The notes: generated from the sequence alone by a model not told the origin. Positions 23,044 through 32,958 are shown, counted from the stretch's first letter. The stretch is DNA of 55,524 nt from Phycisphaerae bacterium (GCA_030619925.1 JAUXAL010000017.1:1-55524), one strand, 5' to 3'. Made by a program: numbers and translations.

Positions 23044-24546
23044 GTGGTATCTCAGAACTATTTGGGAATTTATATAAACAAGAACACAGCGGCCGTGGTC
23101 TGCCTCGATTCGCAAGGCAAGGGCGGGAGCGTTCTGGGCTGCTTTAGCGTATCTGTCGAAGGGCAAGAGCATCCAGACAGTCCCGGCGTGTCGGGGCTGG
23201 CAAGTCTTATTGCCCAGGGTTGTGCCGAGAGAGGATTGAAATTTTCCGAGGTTGCGGTGGCTTTGGATTGCGCAATGTTTATGCAGCACAGTGTGCACAG
23301 CGAGTTCGATGACCCAAAACAAATCGCTGCAACCGTTAGGTTTGACACAGAAGAAGCTCTTGCGACGGATATAACCGATGTTGCGTTAGCTTTCGAAATA
23401 AATTCGAGCGACAAGGCCGGCTCGGAACTAACCGTTTTTACTGCACAGCGGAAAATATTATCAGATATTCTTTTTTCTTTGCAGCAGCATAATCTTGACC
23501 CTGTTACCATAGAGCCAGATGTTAATTGTCTGTCAAGATTTATCTGCCAAAAAGTATCCTCGGCTGAGTCTCAAGAGGTCAGGACCTTGTTTGCGATGCT
23601 TTCTCGGCGCAGTGGTTACTTGATTGTACCGCCCGCAGGCGCCGGAGGCGGGCCCGCCGGTGCGGGGTCGCAAAAAGCTTCCACGGTTCGAACGTTCCTG
23701 GTCGGCTCGACACAGAACAGAGACCAACTGCTCGCAAGAGAAGTGCTTGTAAGCACTGCTTTGACTGCAAGCCTCGGGCCAATAAACCGCGTTAAAGTGT
23801 TCGATTCCGCCGGTTCTGTAGACTATGAGCAACTTGGCGAAAAGTTGGGTATCGAGGTCGACCGGATTGATTTGCTCGGCGCTGCCGGAATCAAAACACA
23901 AACTCCGGCCGATCGCGCCGGCCCGGCAAGGCCGGTTGATTTTGCAATTGCTTATGGGGTGGCGTTAGCTCATTTCGAAAAGGGCCGAGGCGTAAATTTC
24001 CGCGACGATTTTAGCCCCTTTCAAGGCAAAAAACTGCGGCTGCAAAAAACCCTGAATTACTTAAGTATTTCCGTTACCATTCTTTTGATCGCTATCGGAT
24101 TGTATTTCCAGACCAGGGTTTTCAGTGTAAACGGGTTCAGGAGCGACTTGCGCGATAGATTTGCGAAAGCCTACTCGGCTGCTATGCCAGGCCAAGAGCT
24201 GTCGGACAAGACCCGGATGAGGGATGCTGTTAGAAAACTCGGTGGTTTATTAAGGGGCCTCGAACGTGAGAAAAAGGGGCTTATTACAGATGAAGAATCC
24301 GTATCGTCAAAGCTGACGCTGGTGCTCAACGCGTTTAACAAATGCGCGACCCAGACGAATTTAAATATAAAATCTATCTCCATCACAGCCAAGGACATTA
24401 GCATAACAGGCGATACTTCCAATCGGAGAAATACGCTGGCGTTTTTCGATACGGTCCGTAAAAGCGGGCTGGAGATTTCAAAGGAGGCCTTTGGCGCAAA
24501 AGGTGCACGTGACACTTTCACCATAACGGTTGTGCCGAAAAAATAG
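23044..24546 (+). CDS. gspL: GspL/PilM-like type II secretion protein
   Basis: Protein of 500 residues. The N-terminal cytoplasmic part is actin-like (YLGIYINKNTAAVVCLDSQG), as in GspL and PilM. A single membrane helix near residues 340-358 (LSISVTILLIAIGLYF) leads to a periplasmic C-terminal domain. It should link GspE to the periplasmic parts of the machine. I chose GTG 23044, 10 bp after GGAG; a TTG at 23035 is in frame but sits directly against that site. A Gly/Ala/Pro insert (PPAGAGGGPAGAG) is encoded by two GC-rich hairpins at 23629-23667. Position after gspK supports the name. Confidence 0.75.
   Translation: MVSQNYLGIYINKNTAAVVCLDSQGKGGSVLGCFSVSVEGQEHPDSPGVSGLASLIAQGCAERGLKFSEVAVALDCAMFMQHSVHSEFDDPKQIAATVRFDTEEALATDITDVALAFEINSSDKAGSELTVFTAQRKILSDILFSLQQHNLDPVTIEPDVNCLSRFICQKVSSAESQEVRTLFAMLSRRSGYLIVPPAGAGGGPAGAGSQKASTVRTFLVGSTQNRDQLLAREVLVSTALTASLGPINRVKVFDSAGSVDYEQLGEKLGIEVDRIDLLGAAGIKTQTPADRAGPARPVDFAIAYGVALAHFEKGRGVNFRDDFSPFQGKKLRLQKTLNYLSISVTILLIAIGLYFQTRVFSVNGFRSDLRDRFAKAYSAAMPGQELSDKTRMRDAVRKLGGLLRGLEREKKGLITDEESVSSKLTLVLNAFNKCATQTNLNIKSISITAKDISITGDTSNRRNTLAFFDTVRKSGLEISKEAFGAKGARDTFTITVVPKK
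23629..23667. repeat. Two adjacent GC hairpins inside gspL
   Basis: CCGCC (23629-23633) pairs with GGCGG (23647-23651), and CCCGC (23653-23657) pairs with GCGGG (23662-23666). The stretch is much richer in GC than the surrounding gene and is translated as a Gly/Ala/Pro loop. It may be a further in-gene member of the twin-hairpin type, but it lacks the GGATCA-like linker. Confidence 0.5.
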
Positions 24547-24561
24547 TCGGGGAAACGTTTT

Positions 24562-25056
24562 ATGAAGGACATATATAAGAATCCAATTCTGTACTACATA
24601 CTCGTTCCTGTTGTAGTCGCTCTATGGCCATTGCTGGTGTGGGCAATCTACCTGCCACAGGCCGAAGAAAGCTATGATAGCGAGGAGGCACAATGTAAAA
24701 AAGGCGAACAGATAGTGCTGGACATTTTTAACCTCGACCCTGACCGGGCAATTGATGCGAATGACACCCCGACCGAATTTACTTATGCCGGCGCAGTTAA
24801 CAGGGTTGCCGGCTTGTGCAAAATACCGCCTACCAAGTACAAGCTTAGTTCAAGAATGATTACGAAGTCCGGCGGGCAGAAAAGCCAAAGTGCAAACGTA
24901 GTTCTAAAAGAGGTTGACATAGTCAGCGTTGGCAAATTTCTTTCGCTGATTCAAAAGCGCTGGGCGAACCTGCAATGTAACCGGGTCAGGCTGACCAGGA
25001 AGGAAGGTTTGCCCGATGTGTGGGATGTGGACATAGAGTTCAAGTATTACTATTAA
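24562..25056 (+). CDS. gspM: Short membrane-anchored GspM/PilO-like protein
   Basis: Protein of 164 residues. One N-terminal helix (YYILVPVVVALWPLLVWAIYL) is followed by a periplasmic alpha/beta segment ending VWDVDIEFKYYY. That topology and size fit GspM/PilO, and the gene directly follows the gspL-like gene (15-bp gap) as the last gene of the run. Sequence motifs alone would not identify it. It likely partners GspL. No gspN or prepilin peptidase gene follows. Confidence 0.55.
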   Translation: MKDIYKNPILYYILVPVVVALWPLLVWAIYLPQAEESYDSEEAQCKKGEQIVLDIFNLDPDRAIDANDTPTEFTYAGAVNRVAGLCKIPPTKYKLSSRMITKSGGQKSQSANVVLKEVDIVSVGKFLSLIQKRWANLQCNRVRLTRKEGLPDVWDVDIEFKYYY

Positions 25057-25194
25057 GGCGAACACTTTGTGCTCGGATCGCTTTTTACAGCCCCCCATTT
25101 ATTTTAGCTGCAATTTGTCGTAAACCTATTATTTTATCTATCCTGCATAATTATACTTTGTTAAAATACAACTCCGATAAGAGGAAGATTTGTT

Positions 25195-25488
25195 ATGGAT
25201 AAGCAGGTACTTCTAAAGCGATTGTCCGGTAAAGTTGAGGAAATCCGCAAGCGTTTTTCGGTCAAGACACTATCGATCTTTGGCTCAGCAGCCCGCGGTG
25301 AAATGGCCGATGGCAGCGACGTAGATATCCTGGTGGCATTTGACCAAAAAGCAAGTTTTGATCTCTTCATGGACTTAAAATTTTATCTCGAAGAGCTTCT
25401 TGGAACGTCAGTGGACCTCGTCACCGACAAAGCTCTTCGCCCCCGGGTTCGTCAGGCAATTGAAGGGGAACTTATTAATGTCGCGTGA
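25195..25488 (+). CDS. mntA: MNT-domain nucleotidyltransferase antitoxin (MntA-like)
   Basis: Protein of 97 residues with the minimal nucleotidyltransferase signature: IFGSAARGEMADGSDVDILV at about 27-46 and a third acidic position in SVDLVTD near 77. Members of this family modify and silence HEPN toxins by attaching nucleotides (type VII toxin-antitoxin). It overlaps the next gene by 11 bp, as such pairs usually do. ATG 25195 is preceded by GAGGAAG at good spacing and by an AT-rich region containing TATACT. Confidence 0.88.
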   Translation: MDKQVLLKRLSGKVEEIRKRFSVKTLSIFGSAARGEMADGSDVDILVAFDQKASFDLFMDLKFYLEELLGTSVDLVTDKALRPRVRQAIEGELINVA

Positions 25489-25828
25489 CCAGGTAATGTA
25501 TTTGCAGGACATCGCCGAAAGCTGCCAAAAGATATTACGCTTCACTGACGGCCTTACTCAGTCCGACTTGATACAGGATGAAAAAACCTACGACGCTGTT
25601 GTACGCAATCTGGAGATTATAGGTGAGGCTGCAAAACATATCTCCGACGAATTGAGAAAGCAACTAACGGGTATTGATTGGCGAAAAATTGCGGGGATGA
25701 GAGATATGCTTGCTCATGCATATTTCGGAATTGATAATGATATTCTCTGGGACGTCGTGCAAAATAAGATCCCCCAGTTAGCTAAGTCGGTGGCCAAGTA
25801 TCTGGATAGCCATTTCCGCTCGAATTGA
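25478..25828 (+). CDS. hepT: HEPN-domain RNase toxin (HepT-like, DUF86)
   Basis: Protein of 116 residues, typical length. It carries the HEPN catalytic R-x4-H motif in RDMLAHAYFGIDNDILW near residue 80 and the DUF86 stretch YDAVVRNLEIIGEAAKHIS. HepT proteins are RNases controlled by the MNT partner encoded just upstream. The ATG at 25478 lies within the antitoxin gene; longer in-frame starts would only read that gene out of frame. Both active sites appear intact, so the pair could be functional. A three-copy 32-bp repeat follows immediately. Confidence 0.88.
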   Translation: MSRDQVMYLQDIAESCQKILRFTDGLTQSDLIQDEKTYDAVVRNLEIIGEAAKHISDELRKQLTGIDWRKIAGMRDMLAHAYFGIDNDILWDVVQNKIPQLAKSVAKYLDSHFRSN

Positions 25829-25831
25829 GAG

Positions 25832-25927
25832 CCCGTTACGCCGAGCGCAGCCGAGAGGTCTTGCCCATCACACCGAATGCAGTAGAAGGGTCTTGCCGTC
25901 ACCCCGAGCGAAGTCGAGGGGTCTATT
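25832..25927. repeat. Three degenerate 32-bp tandem units after hepT
   Basis: Units start at 25832, 25864 and 25896, each of the form CCxxTxACxCCGAxxGxAGxx followed by GAxGGGTCTTG-like sequence; the last reads CACCCCGAGCGAAGTCGAGG. Such CCCCGAG...CGAGGGG words form short hairpins. A small palindrome, CTTCGCGAAG, follows near 25939. No gene is seen from 25829 to 26026. Confidence 0.75.
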
Positions 25928-26026
25928 TAAAATTACTTCGCGAAGCGATTTCCTTTCTATATCTCATACATAACCAAGAGAAAACATCCAAAACGGTTGT
26001 AGTCACTGGATAGATTTGGTATTTTA

Positions 26027-27862
26027 ATGCGCGAAGCAAAAAAGAAAATGCCGACATTATACGCAAAATCGAGGAAAAACCCGGTGAAAACGCCGAACAA
26101 AAAAGAAAATACCAAGCTCGATTTTATCCGACAGATTGTTGCCGAAGATTTAAGGACGAATAAATGGGGCGGGCGGGTAGTAACGCGATTTCCGCCTGAG
26201 CCGAACGGCTACCTGCACATCGGACACGCCAAGAGCATCTGTCTGAATTTCGGTATCGCAGCCGAGAACAAGGGGGGCGTCTGTCATCTGCGCTTTGACG
26301 ATACCAATCCAACCAAGGAGGAAGGTGAATACGTTGAGGCAATCAAGGAAGATGTTCGCTGGCTCGGATGGGATTGGGATGACCAGGCCGACCAGGGCAA
26401 AGCCCTGGACCGGATCCCACCTGCCTTCGGCAGGCTGGACCGGATCAAACCGGCCTTCGGAGGGCTGTATTACGCCTCGGACTACTTTGAGCAGATGTAT
26501 GAATACGCTGTGCAGCTTATAAAAAAGGGCAAGGCATACGTTTGCGACCTGACGGCGGACCAGATAAGAGAGTATCGCGGGACGCTGACTGAGCCGGGCA
26601 AAGACAGTCCATATCGCAGCCGCCCAGTTGAGGAGAATCTGGAACTGTTCGAGCGCATGCGGGCGGGCGAATTCCCGAACGGCTCGCGCACCCTGCGGGC
26701 GAAAATCGATATGACACATCCCAACCTTAACATGCGCGACCCGGTGATGTACCGAATCCTGCACGCGACGCATCACCGCACGGGTGATAAGTGGTGCATC
26801 TATCCGATGTATGACTGGGCCCACGGACTTGAAGATTCCATCGAAAGGATTACCCATTCGATTTGTACGCTGGAATTCGAGAATCACCGGCCGTTGTATG
26901 ACTGGTTCCTTGACCAGTTGGATATTTTCCATCCTCAGCAGATCGAGTTTGCCCGGCTGAATCTGACCTACACCGTGATGAGTAAGCGAAAGCTTCTGCA
27001 ACTAGTGCAAGGGGCCAGGGCCAGCGGCTGGGACGACCCGCGGATGCCGACCATATGTGGGTTGCGGCGGCGCGGCTACTCGCCGCAGGCTATTCGGGAA
27101 TTCTGCAGGCGTATTGGTGTCAACAAGTTCAACAGTACCGTCGATATCGCACTATTGGAATACTGCCTGCGGGAAGACTTGAACAAGACCTCTCCGCGTG
27201 CAATGGCTGTCCTTCGACCACTCAAGGTGGTTATCGACAATTATCCACAAGGCCGGGTCGAGGAGCTCGAAGCGGTCAATAATCCGGAAGAGCCCGTCGC
27301 CGGCACGCGAAATGTCCCCTTCTCGCGAGAGCTTTACATCGAGCGGGATGATTTTATGGAGGAGCCGCCGAAGAAGTTCTACCGGCTGTCGCCCGGTCGA
27401 GAGGTTCGCCTGCGATATGCGTATTTTGTTACCTGCAAGGATGTGATTAAGGATGAAAACGGCGAAGTTGTCGAGCTGCACTGCACGTATGACCCCGCCA
27501 CGCGAGGCGGTGACGCTCCAGACGGACGCAAGGTCAAGTCAACGCTGCACTGGGTCTCGGCCGCTCACTCGCTCAAAGCCGAAGTACGATTGTACGACCA
27601 TTTATTCAGCAAGGAGAACCCGGACGATGTGCAGGAGGACGGGGATTTCAAGACTAACCTGAATCCATACTCGCTGGAAATATTATCTTCGTGCCGTGTC
27701 GAACCGTCTTTAGGCCACGCAAAGCCGCTAAGTCGATACCAATTCGAGAGGCTTGGCTATTTCTGTGTCGACCCCGACAGTTCCGGCGGCAAGCTGGTAT
27801 TCAACCGCACCGTCTCGCTTCGTGACCCCTGGGCTAAAATACAAAAAGCGCAGAAGAAGTAG
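26027..27862 (+). CDS. glnS: Glutaminyl-tRNA synthetase with an in-frame repeat insertion
   Basis: Protein of 611 residues. The class I signature reads [20 protein letters not shown] (about 58-77), and the second ATP-binding motif is [10 protein letters not shown]. The family-specific C-terminal anticodon-binding barrels are present. It charges tRNA-Gln directly. Between the conserved WLGWDWDD and [10 protein letters not shown] (residues about 120-146) lie some 27 extra residues ([20 protein letters not shown]) encoded by a palindromic repeat. In typical GlnRS these flanks are nearly adjacent. The start is uncertain: ATG at 26027 or 26048, both in a Lys-rich, poorly conserved region. Confidence 0.92.
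   Translation: MREAKKKMPTLYAKSRKNPVKTPNKKENTKLDFIRQIVAEDLRTNKWGGRVVTRFPPEPNGYLHIGHAKSICLNFGIAAENKGGVCHLRFDDTNPTKEEGEYVEAIKEDVRWLGWDWDDQADQGKALDRIPPAFGRLDRIKPAFGGLYYASDYFEQMYEYAVQLIKKGKAYVCDLTADQIREYRGTLTEPGKDSPYRSRPVEENLELFERMRAGEFPNGSRTLRAKIDMTHPNLNMRDPVMYRILHATHHRTGDKWCIYPMYDWAHGLEDSIERITHSICTLEFENHRPLYDWFLDQLDIFHPQQIEFARLNLTYTVMSKRKLLQLVQGARASGWDDPRMPTICGLRRRGYSPQAIREFCRRIGVNKFNSTVDIALLEYCLREDLNKTSPRAMAVLRPLKVVIDNYPQGRVEELEAVNNPEEPVAGTRNVPFSRELYIERDDFMEEPPKKFYRLSPGREVRLRYAYFVTCKDVIKDENGEVVELHCTYDPATRGGDAPDGRKVKSTLHWVSAAHSLKAEVRLYDHLFSKENPDDVQEDGDFKTNLNPYSLEILSSCRVEPSLGHAKPLSRYQFERLGYFCVDPDSSGGKLVFNRTVSLRDPWAKIQKAQKK
26384..26464 (+). repeat. Twin-hairpin palindromic insertion in glnS
   Basis: First hairpin CCAGGGC-AAA-GCCCTGG (26392-26408), linker ACCGGATCCCA, second hairpin CCTGCC-TTC-GGCAGG (26420-26434). 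Then the linker and second hairpin recur in degraded form: CCGGATCAAA and CCGGCC-TTC-GGAGG (26440-26463). The span is 81 bp, exactly 27 codons, and corresponds to the extra residues in the protein. Confidence 0.85.
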
Positions 27863-27926
27863 CTAAGCTACTGTTACGAAGTTCTTAGACAATCGCACAT
27901 CCTGTCTTTCCCGCGAAGGCTGAGAA

Positions 27927-27950
27927 CACCCCCAAACAAGTTTGAGGGTG
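27927..27950. terminator. Hairpin between convergent glnS and trpC
   Basis: CACCCCCAAAC (27927-27937) and GTTTGAGGGTG (27940-27950) pair with one mismatch around a 2-nt loop in the 128-bp convergent gap. It could end transcription from both sides, but no T-run follows on either strand, so it may equally be one more palindromic repeat. Confidence 0.4.
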
Positions 27951-27990
27951 CCACCCCTGTTTCCATTAATAACGCAAAGCTCAACAATTG

Positions 27991-28794
27991 TCAGCCAAAC
28001 AGCTCAGTGAATTTTTCTTCAATTGTGTGGCTTTCGCACAGCGTCCGGCCAATCAGAACCGCTCTTACGCCGACGGACATCAGCTTTTCGACGTCGGCCC
28101 GTGTTTTTATTCCGCTTTCGGCAACCAATTCATCTTTATTATCAAGAAGTTCCGCCAATCGGCTGGTCGTATTTAAATCCACCTGCATTGTAGTCAGGTC
28201 GCGATTATTGATTCCGAGCACGCTGTATCCTTTTTTAGGAAAGCCGATCAGGCTGCGGACCGTCATTAAGGTATCGGCCCGGTGCACTTCGAGAAGAACT
28301 GTTAACGTCAGCTCGGCCGCGGCTATCATCAGGTCCATCAGCTCGCCCGGCTTTAGAGCTTCGGCTATTAACAATATCGCATCGGCACCGGCGGCGCGGG
28401 ATTCGTACACCTGCCAGAGGTCGATAATAAAATCCTTTCGCAGAACAGGCAAATCCACAGCTTCGTGTATCTGGTTTACGTATTCGAGCCGGCCTTGAAA
28501 ATATTTTTCATCAGTAAGAACGCTGATCGCATCGGCACCACATTTGGTGTAGATTTGCGCAATTGCCACAGGGTCGAAATCTTCTCGAATAATCCCAGCC
28601 GACGGCGAGGCCTTTTTGACCTCTGCGATAACGTTTACACCGCGACTGTTAGGCCTGGTGACGGCTTTATAGAAGTTGCGGCACTTGGGCTTGGCGCGGA
28701 TTTGTTCCTTAAGCTGCTCGATACTCCTCTGTGATTTCCGATAGCTTACCTCGGCCCTTTTGTCAGCGATTATTTTATCTAATATGTTCGCCAA
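27991..28794 (-). CDS. trpC: Indole-3-glycerol-phosphate synthase
   Basis: Protein of 267 residues with the complete TrpC barrel: NVIAEVKKASPSAGIIREDF (catalytic Glu and Lys, near 54-73), VLTDEKYFQG, LPVLRKDFIID, a GADAILLIAEAL strand, and LGINNRDLTTMQVD with VAESGI late in the protein. It closes the indole ring in tryptophan synthesis. No other trp gene is nearby; its partners upstream on the same strand are a DUF1844 gene (6-bp gap) and smpB. Confidence 0.95.
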   Translation of the reverse strand: MANILDKIIADKRAEVSYRKSQRSIEQLKEQIRAKPKCRNFYKAVTRPNSRGVNVIAEVKKASPSAGIIREDFDPVAIAQIYTKCGADAISVLTDEKYFQGRLEYVNQIHEAVDLPVLRKDFIIDLWQVYESRAAGADAILLIAEALKPGELMDLMIAAAELTLTVLLEVHRADTLMTVRSLIGFPKKGYSVLGINNRDLTTMQVDLNTTSRLAELLDNKDELVAESGIKTRADVEKLMSVGVRAVLIGRTLCESHTIEEKFTELFG

Positions 28795-28800
28795 TTCCGT

Positions 28801-29193
28801 TTATCCTGCGACCTTAACATAGCCCATACGAAGCTCGCTGAGCGTATTTGCCAGAACTGTTTCTTCCTCTTTGGTCAAATTGCCCTTGGTTTTCTCCTCG
28901 AGGGTCTCAAGCATATCGATATTGTATTTCGCCAGTGCCAGGTCCGGCTGCCTTTTTTCCTGTCCCTCTACCTGCAGCAGGCCCAAGGCAAATAATGCCT
29001 GCGTAGTGAGCATACTCACCAGCGCAGCAAAATTACCATTCGGTAAAGGCCCGCGGTGCTTGCCTTCTTCCTGAGCCTTTTTCTTCTCAGCCGCTTCCTG
29101 TGCCGCTAATATTTCCTTCTCTCTTTGCGCTTCCTGTTTCCAATCCTCGTCGATTATGATCTTCTTTTCCTCTTTCTTTTCTTCTTCAGCCAT
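28801..29193 (-). CDS. DUF1844 family protein
   Basis: Protein of about 130 residues. A charged Lys/Glu-rich N-terminus (EEEKKEEKKIIIDEDWKQEA) leads to the DUF1844 core, NFAALVSMLTTQALFALGL followed by a helix LALAKYNIDMLETLEEKTKG. The function of this small family is unknown; it is common in Planctomycetes and Acidobacteria. I chose ATG 29193 (MAEEEKK); an upstream in-frame start would add nine residues. It sits between smpB and trpC in a tight operon. Confidence 0.85.
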   Translation of the reverse strand: MAEEEKKEEKKIIIDEDWKQEAQREKEILAAQEAAEKKKAQEEGKHRGPLPNGNFAALVSMLTTQALFALGLLQVEGQEKRQPDLALAKYNIDMLETLEEKTKGNLTKEEETVLANTLSELRMGYVKVAG

Positions 29194-29225
29194 AATTAGA
29201 AGCCCCTGTAAATCCTGCACTTCGA

Positions 29226-29711
29226 TTATTTTCGATATTTTTTCATACTTCTATCGACATCCCGCCTCTGCTGGCGCTCGGCGATTGTCCGGCGTTTGTC
29301 GTATTGTCTTTTTCCTCTGGCCAGAGCCAGCTCTATTTTAGCCAGACCTCTGTCGCTAAAATAAATCCGCAGCGGCACAAGGGTAAAGCCTCGCTGTTCG
29401 AGCTTTATTTTTATCCTGCGGATCTCGGCCTTGTGCAGCAATAGTCTTCTGTTTCTAACCGGTTCATGCGGAAAACTTCCTGCTTGTTGGTATTGGGCGA
29501 TGGTTGCACCGACGAGCCAGCACTCGTCGTTCTGGACCCTTGCATATGAACCGTTAAGGTCGGCCTGAGCGTCCCGCAGCGATTTAACCTCGGTGCCCAG
29601 CAGTTCCAGGCCGGCCTCGAACTTCTCGATAAGCTCGAAGTTTCTGTAAGCCTTTTTATTGACCGCCGCCGAGCCCTGTTTATCCTTGTCCTTGCGCGAT
29701 TTTACTGCCAT
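29226..29711 (-). CDS. smpB: SsrA-binding protein SmpB
   Basis: Protein of 161 residues, normal length. Typical stretches are AYRNFELIEKFEAGLELLGT then EVKSLRDAQADLNGSYARV, RNRRLLLHKAEIRRI, and a basic tail KRQYDKRRTIAERQQRRD. It delivers tmRNA to stalled ribosomes. I chose ATG 29711 (MAVKSRKDKDKQG) since SmpB usually starts shortly before the AYRNF segment; a longer start at 29747 would add 12 atypical residues. The tmRNA gene itself is not visible nearby. Confidence 0.95.
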   Translation of the reverse strand: MAVKSRKDKDKQGSAAVNKKAYRNFELIEKFEAGLELLGTEVKSLRDAQADLNGSYARVQNDECWLVGATIAQYQQAGSFPHEPVRNRRLLLHKAEIRRIKIKLEQRGFTLVPLRIYFSDRGLAKIELALARGKRQYDKRRTIAERQQRRDVDRSMKKYRK

Positions 29712-29765
29712 TTGCGCTATAATACCGGCAGGAGAGGATTCCTGCAAGACCAGGGTTCCTCCGGT

Positions 29766-31202
29766 CTATATACGGCCGGGCGGTCTTCTGTTTCTGCCGG
29801 TCATTTTCTTGGCCGAATCACCCAGGTCCTGGCGCATTTCGTCAGCGAGGGCCAAAAGCCGTTCGACCACGTCCGGATGCCCAGCAGAGACATCGTGCCG
29901 CTCGCCTATATCTTTTTCCAGGTCAAATAGTGCCAGGCCTATCTTGCCCTGCTCATACTTTACGGGTCGGCCGCCGGTGCCGCCCTTTCGTCCGGCTAAG
30001 GTGCGGTAGCCGTGGGGCAGGTGCAGCTTCCACTTGCCGCTGCGGACCGCCTCGAGCGCAAAGCCGCGATAGTAGAAGAACGCTTCGTGCGGACTCTTTG
30101 CTCCGGGCTTACCCGACATCAACGGCCAGATGTCTTTGCCGTCGATGCGGCGAGCGGGCAATTTCGCCCCGGTTATCTTCGCGATGGTCGGCAGGACGTC
30201 CATCGTCGATGCTGGTTCACTGCAGACAGTACCGGCGGGGATTTTGCCCGGCCAGCGCATAATGGTTGACTCGCGCTGGCCACCGTCGAACGTCGTACCC
30301 TTGCCCTCACGCAGCGGTCCGGCCGAGCCGGCGTGGTCGCCATAGCTCAGCCACGGGCCATTATCAGAGCTGAATATCACCAGAGTTTTTTTATCGATGC
30401 CCAATCGCTTCAGTGTTGACAGTATCTGTCCCACCGACCAGTCGATTTCCATCATGACGTCGCCATACAGACCCTGTTCGGATTTGCCCTTGAATTTGTC
30501 GGAGACAAACAACGGTACGTGCGCCATCGAATGCGGCAGATACAGAAAGAACGGCTGGTCCTTGTTCCTCTCAATGAACCTTACTGCACGCTCGGTGTAC
30601 CACGTGGTAAGCTGCGTCTGGTCGGGATTGTATTCGATGATTCTTTCGCCCTCGATAAGCGGCAGGTCAGGATACCGTTCCGGGCGCTCTGGGTGCTGGG
30701 GCCACATATCGTTCGAGTAAGGCAGGCCGAAGTAGTCGTCGAAACCATGTCGCATCGGCAGGAATTTGGGATGATGCCCTAAGTGCCACTTACCGTAGCA
30801 GGCGGTGGCATAACCGAGCGGCTTGAGCACCTCAGCGATTGTCTGCTCGGCGCTGCTTATGCCGGTTTTCGCACTGGGGCCGATCACGTTCGGCAGGCTT
30901 ACACGCTGTGGATAGCAGCCGGTCATCAGCGCCGCCCGCGACGGAGTGCAAGACGGCGCAGCAGCGTAGAAATCCGTGAACTTCACGCCCTCGGCCGCCA
31001 TCCGGTCGAGATTTGGCGTTTGGTATCCTTTGGCGCCGAAAACACCGACGTCGGCGTAGCCGACATCATCGCAGAACACGATAACCAAATTCGGTTTGTC
31101 CGCCGACGCTTTGCCCGAGGTTCGCAGAGAATCGCTGCACCCCGGCACTGCCAGCGCCGCCGCTGTCAGGCCGGCTGTCTTTAAGAAATCACGTCTGTTC
31201 AT
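29766..31202 (-). CDS. Sulfatase (S1 type), Tat-exported lipoprotein-like
   Basis: Protein of 478 residues from ATG 31202, which follows AAGGAG. Twin-arginine signal [20 protein letters not shown] with a following Cys. Metal-binding [11 protein letters not shown] near 45; formylglycine motif C-T-P-S-R in [14 protein letters not shown]; then GKWHLGH. It would hydrolyse a sulfate ester outside the cytoplasm once the Cys is converted to formylglycine by a maturase not encoded here. It is the last of six sulfatase genes on this strand and lies 54 bp upstream of smpB. The substrate is unknown; a polysaccharide sulfate is likely from the cluster. Confidence 0.92.
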   Translation of the reverse strand: MNRRDFLKTAGLTAAALAVPGCSDSLRTSGKASADKPNLVIVFCDDVGYADVGVFGAKGYQTPNLDRMAAEGVKFTDFYAAAPSCTPSRAALMTGCYPQRVSLPNVIGPSAKTGISSAEQTIAEVLKPLGYATACYGKWHLGHHPKFLPMRHGFDDYFGLPYSNDMWPQHPERPERYPDLPLIEGERIIEYNPDQTQLTTWYTERAVRFIERNKDQPFFLYLPHSMAHVPLFVSDKFKGKSEQGLYGDVMMEIDWSVGQILSTLKRLGIDKKTLVIFSSDNGPWLSYGDHAGSAGPLREGKGTTFDGGQRESTIMRWPGKIPAGTVCSEPASTMDVLPTIAKITGAKLPARRIDGKDIWPLMSGKPGAKSPHEAFFYYRGFALEAVRSGKWKLHLPHGYRTLAGRKGGTGGRPVKYEQGKIGLALFDLEKDIGERHDVSAGHPDVVERLLALADEMRQDLGDSAKKMTGRNRRPPGRI

Positions 31203-31233
31203 TTTTCTCCTTTTTGTCCTATAATATTTATCC

Positions 31234-32958
31234 TTACTTGTCATCTTTACTCACATTTTTTATAGGCCAAGGCTTGACAGCACATCTCTCGGCCCAACTT
31301 CCATACATAGCCTTTAACTGCTCCACTTTTTGCGGATACTTTTGGGCAAGATTATTTAACTCAGTACGGTCGGCTTCGAGGTCGTACAGCTCCCACCGGC
31401 CTGGATGCTTTGAGACCAGTTTCCACTTGCCTTTTCGCACGGCGCGGTTGCCCTCGTGCTCCCAGTAGAGGGCCTGGCGTTCAATCGTTCTGTTGTCGAA
31501 GGCCGGCAGCAGGCTTTTGCCCTCCATTGGCGTGATCTTGTGGCCTTTGTATCTGGAGGGATATTTTGCGCCCGCAACGTCGATGCATGTTGCCATAATG
31601 TCGATGAGATGCCCGGGCTGATGTCGCAGCTCGCCCGGCGCCTTTACGTGTGACGGCCAGTGAGCTATCAAGGGCGTGGCGATGCCGCCTTCGTGGACCC
31701 AGTGCTTGTACAGGCGGAAAGGGGTGTTGCTGGCGTTGGCCCACGGTCTGCCATAGGCGATGTAGGTATCGGCCGGGCCGGGCATCACACCCTTACCGGT
31801 ACGCACGGGGCGACCGTCACGCGTCACCTTGGGCTGCATATCCGGCTGCAGCGCGTTTTTGTCCATCGGTTTCAATGGTATTTCTTTCGACGGGTCCGGC
31901 TTGATTAGGCCGCGGCTACCATACTCTTCGGCGCAACCGCCGTTGTCGGCCAGGAAGAAAATCAGTGTGTTCTCGAAGCTGCCAGCGTTGCCGGCCTTTA
32001 ATTCCGAGACGATACGTCCGATGCCCTGGTCCAGGCAATCGACCATCGCCGCATATACTTCCATACGGCGCTGGTGCCACTGTTTGTTCTCGGCCTGCTC
32101 CCAAGGCGACACTGCTGAATCACGCTCTGTAATCTTCCATTTGCTCTGGACAATTCCCATCTCGATCATGCGCTTGTGTCGTTGAGCCCGCAGTGCATCC
32201 CAGCCCCGGGCGTATCGGCCTTTGTACTTGGCGATGTCTCGCGGCAGTGCATGCATCGGCCAATGTGGTGCCGTGTAGGCGACATACATAAAGAACGGTT
32301 TATCCGAGTTGTGCCCACGAATGAATTTGACGGCGTTGTCGCTGATGGCGTCGGTGTAATAAAAGTCATCACTATCCGGCGGTATCTGTGTATTGTCACG
32401 GGTCAGAGAGCACGGATCGTAGAAACTGCCGGCGCCGTGAATAGTTCCGAAGAAGCGGTCGAACCCGCGCTGGCGCGGCCAGTTGTGCTTCGGGCCATCC
32501 GGCCCGCGGTGTCTGGTCACGTGCCACTTGCCGGACATGTACGTACTGTAACCGGCCTGTTTGAGCACCTCGGCGATGGTTACACAGCGGTTGTTCAGGT
32601 CGCCGCGATAACCGTCATAACCTCTGTCATTCATCATGTGTCCGACGCCTGCCTGGTGCTGGTAGAGCCCGGTCATCAGTGAAGCCCTCGTCGGGCAGCA
32701 GCGGGCGGTGTTGTAGAACTGCGTAAAGCGCAAGCCGCCGGCGGCAAGTCTATCCAGGTTGGGCGTGTGAATTTCACCACCATAGCAGCCGATGTCCGAA
32801 TATCCCATATCGTCAGCCATAATCAGAATAATATTCGGTCGCTGCCTTTTGCCGCCGAGTGACTGAAACGCACTTGTGCATCCCGGCATCGTCAGCGCCG
32901 CCGCTGTCAGGCCGGCGGCCTTTAGAAAATCACGACGGGTGTAACTGTGCGTATTCAT
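31234..32958 (-). CDS. Arylsulfatase-type sulfatase, Tat signal
   Basis: Protein of 574 residues, the longest sulfatase of the cluster. ATG 32958 follows AAGGAG. Signal [20 protein letters not shown] plus Cys. [19 protein letters not shown] supplies metal ligands; the active-site motif is C-C-P-T-R in [14 protein letters not shown], so the modified Cys is the first of two. GKWHVTRH and the late [20 protein letters not shown] segment match the arylsulfatase A branch. Its 31-bp spacing to the next sulfatase gene shows co-transcription. Confidence 0.92.
   Translation of the reverse strand: MNTHSYTRRDFLKAAGLTAAALTMPGCTSAFQSLGGKRQRPNIILIMADDMGYSDIGCYGGEIHTPNLDRLAAGGLRFTQFYNTARCCPTRASLMTGLYQHQAGVGHMMNDRGYDGYRGDLNNRCVTIAEVLKQAGYSTYMSGKWHVTRHRGPDGPKHNWPRQRGFDRFFGTIHGAGSFYDPCSLTRDNTQIPPDSDDFYYTDAISDNAVKFIRGHNSDKPFFMYVAYTAPHWPMHALPRDIAKYKGRYARGWDALRAQRHKRMIEMGIVQSKWKITERDSAVSPWEQAENKQWHQRRMEVYAAMVDCLDQGIGRIVSELKAGNAGSFENTLIFFLADNGGCAEEYGSRGLIKPDPSKEIPLKPMDKNALQPDMQPKVTRDGRPVRTGKGVMPGPADTYIAYGRPWANASNTPFRLYKHWVHEGGIATPLIAHWPSHVKAPGELRHQPGHLIDIMATCIDVAGAKYPSRYKGHKITPMEGKSLLPAFDNRTIERQALYWEHEGNRAVRKGKWKLVSKHPGRWELYDLEADRTELNNLAQKYPQKVEQLKAMYGSWAERCAVKPWPIKNVSKDDK

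Noticed and set aside
25832-25927. A CRISPR array
   Set aside because: Only three degenerate units in direct tandem, without spacers.
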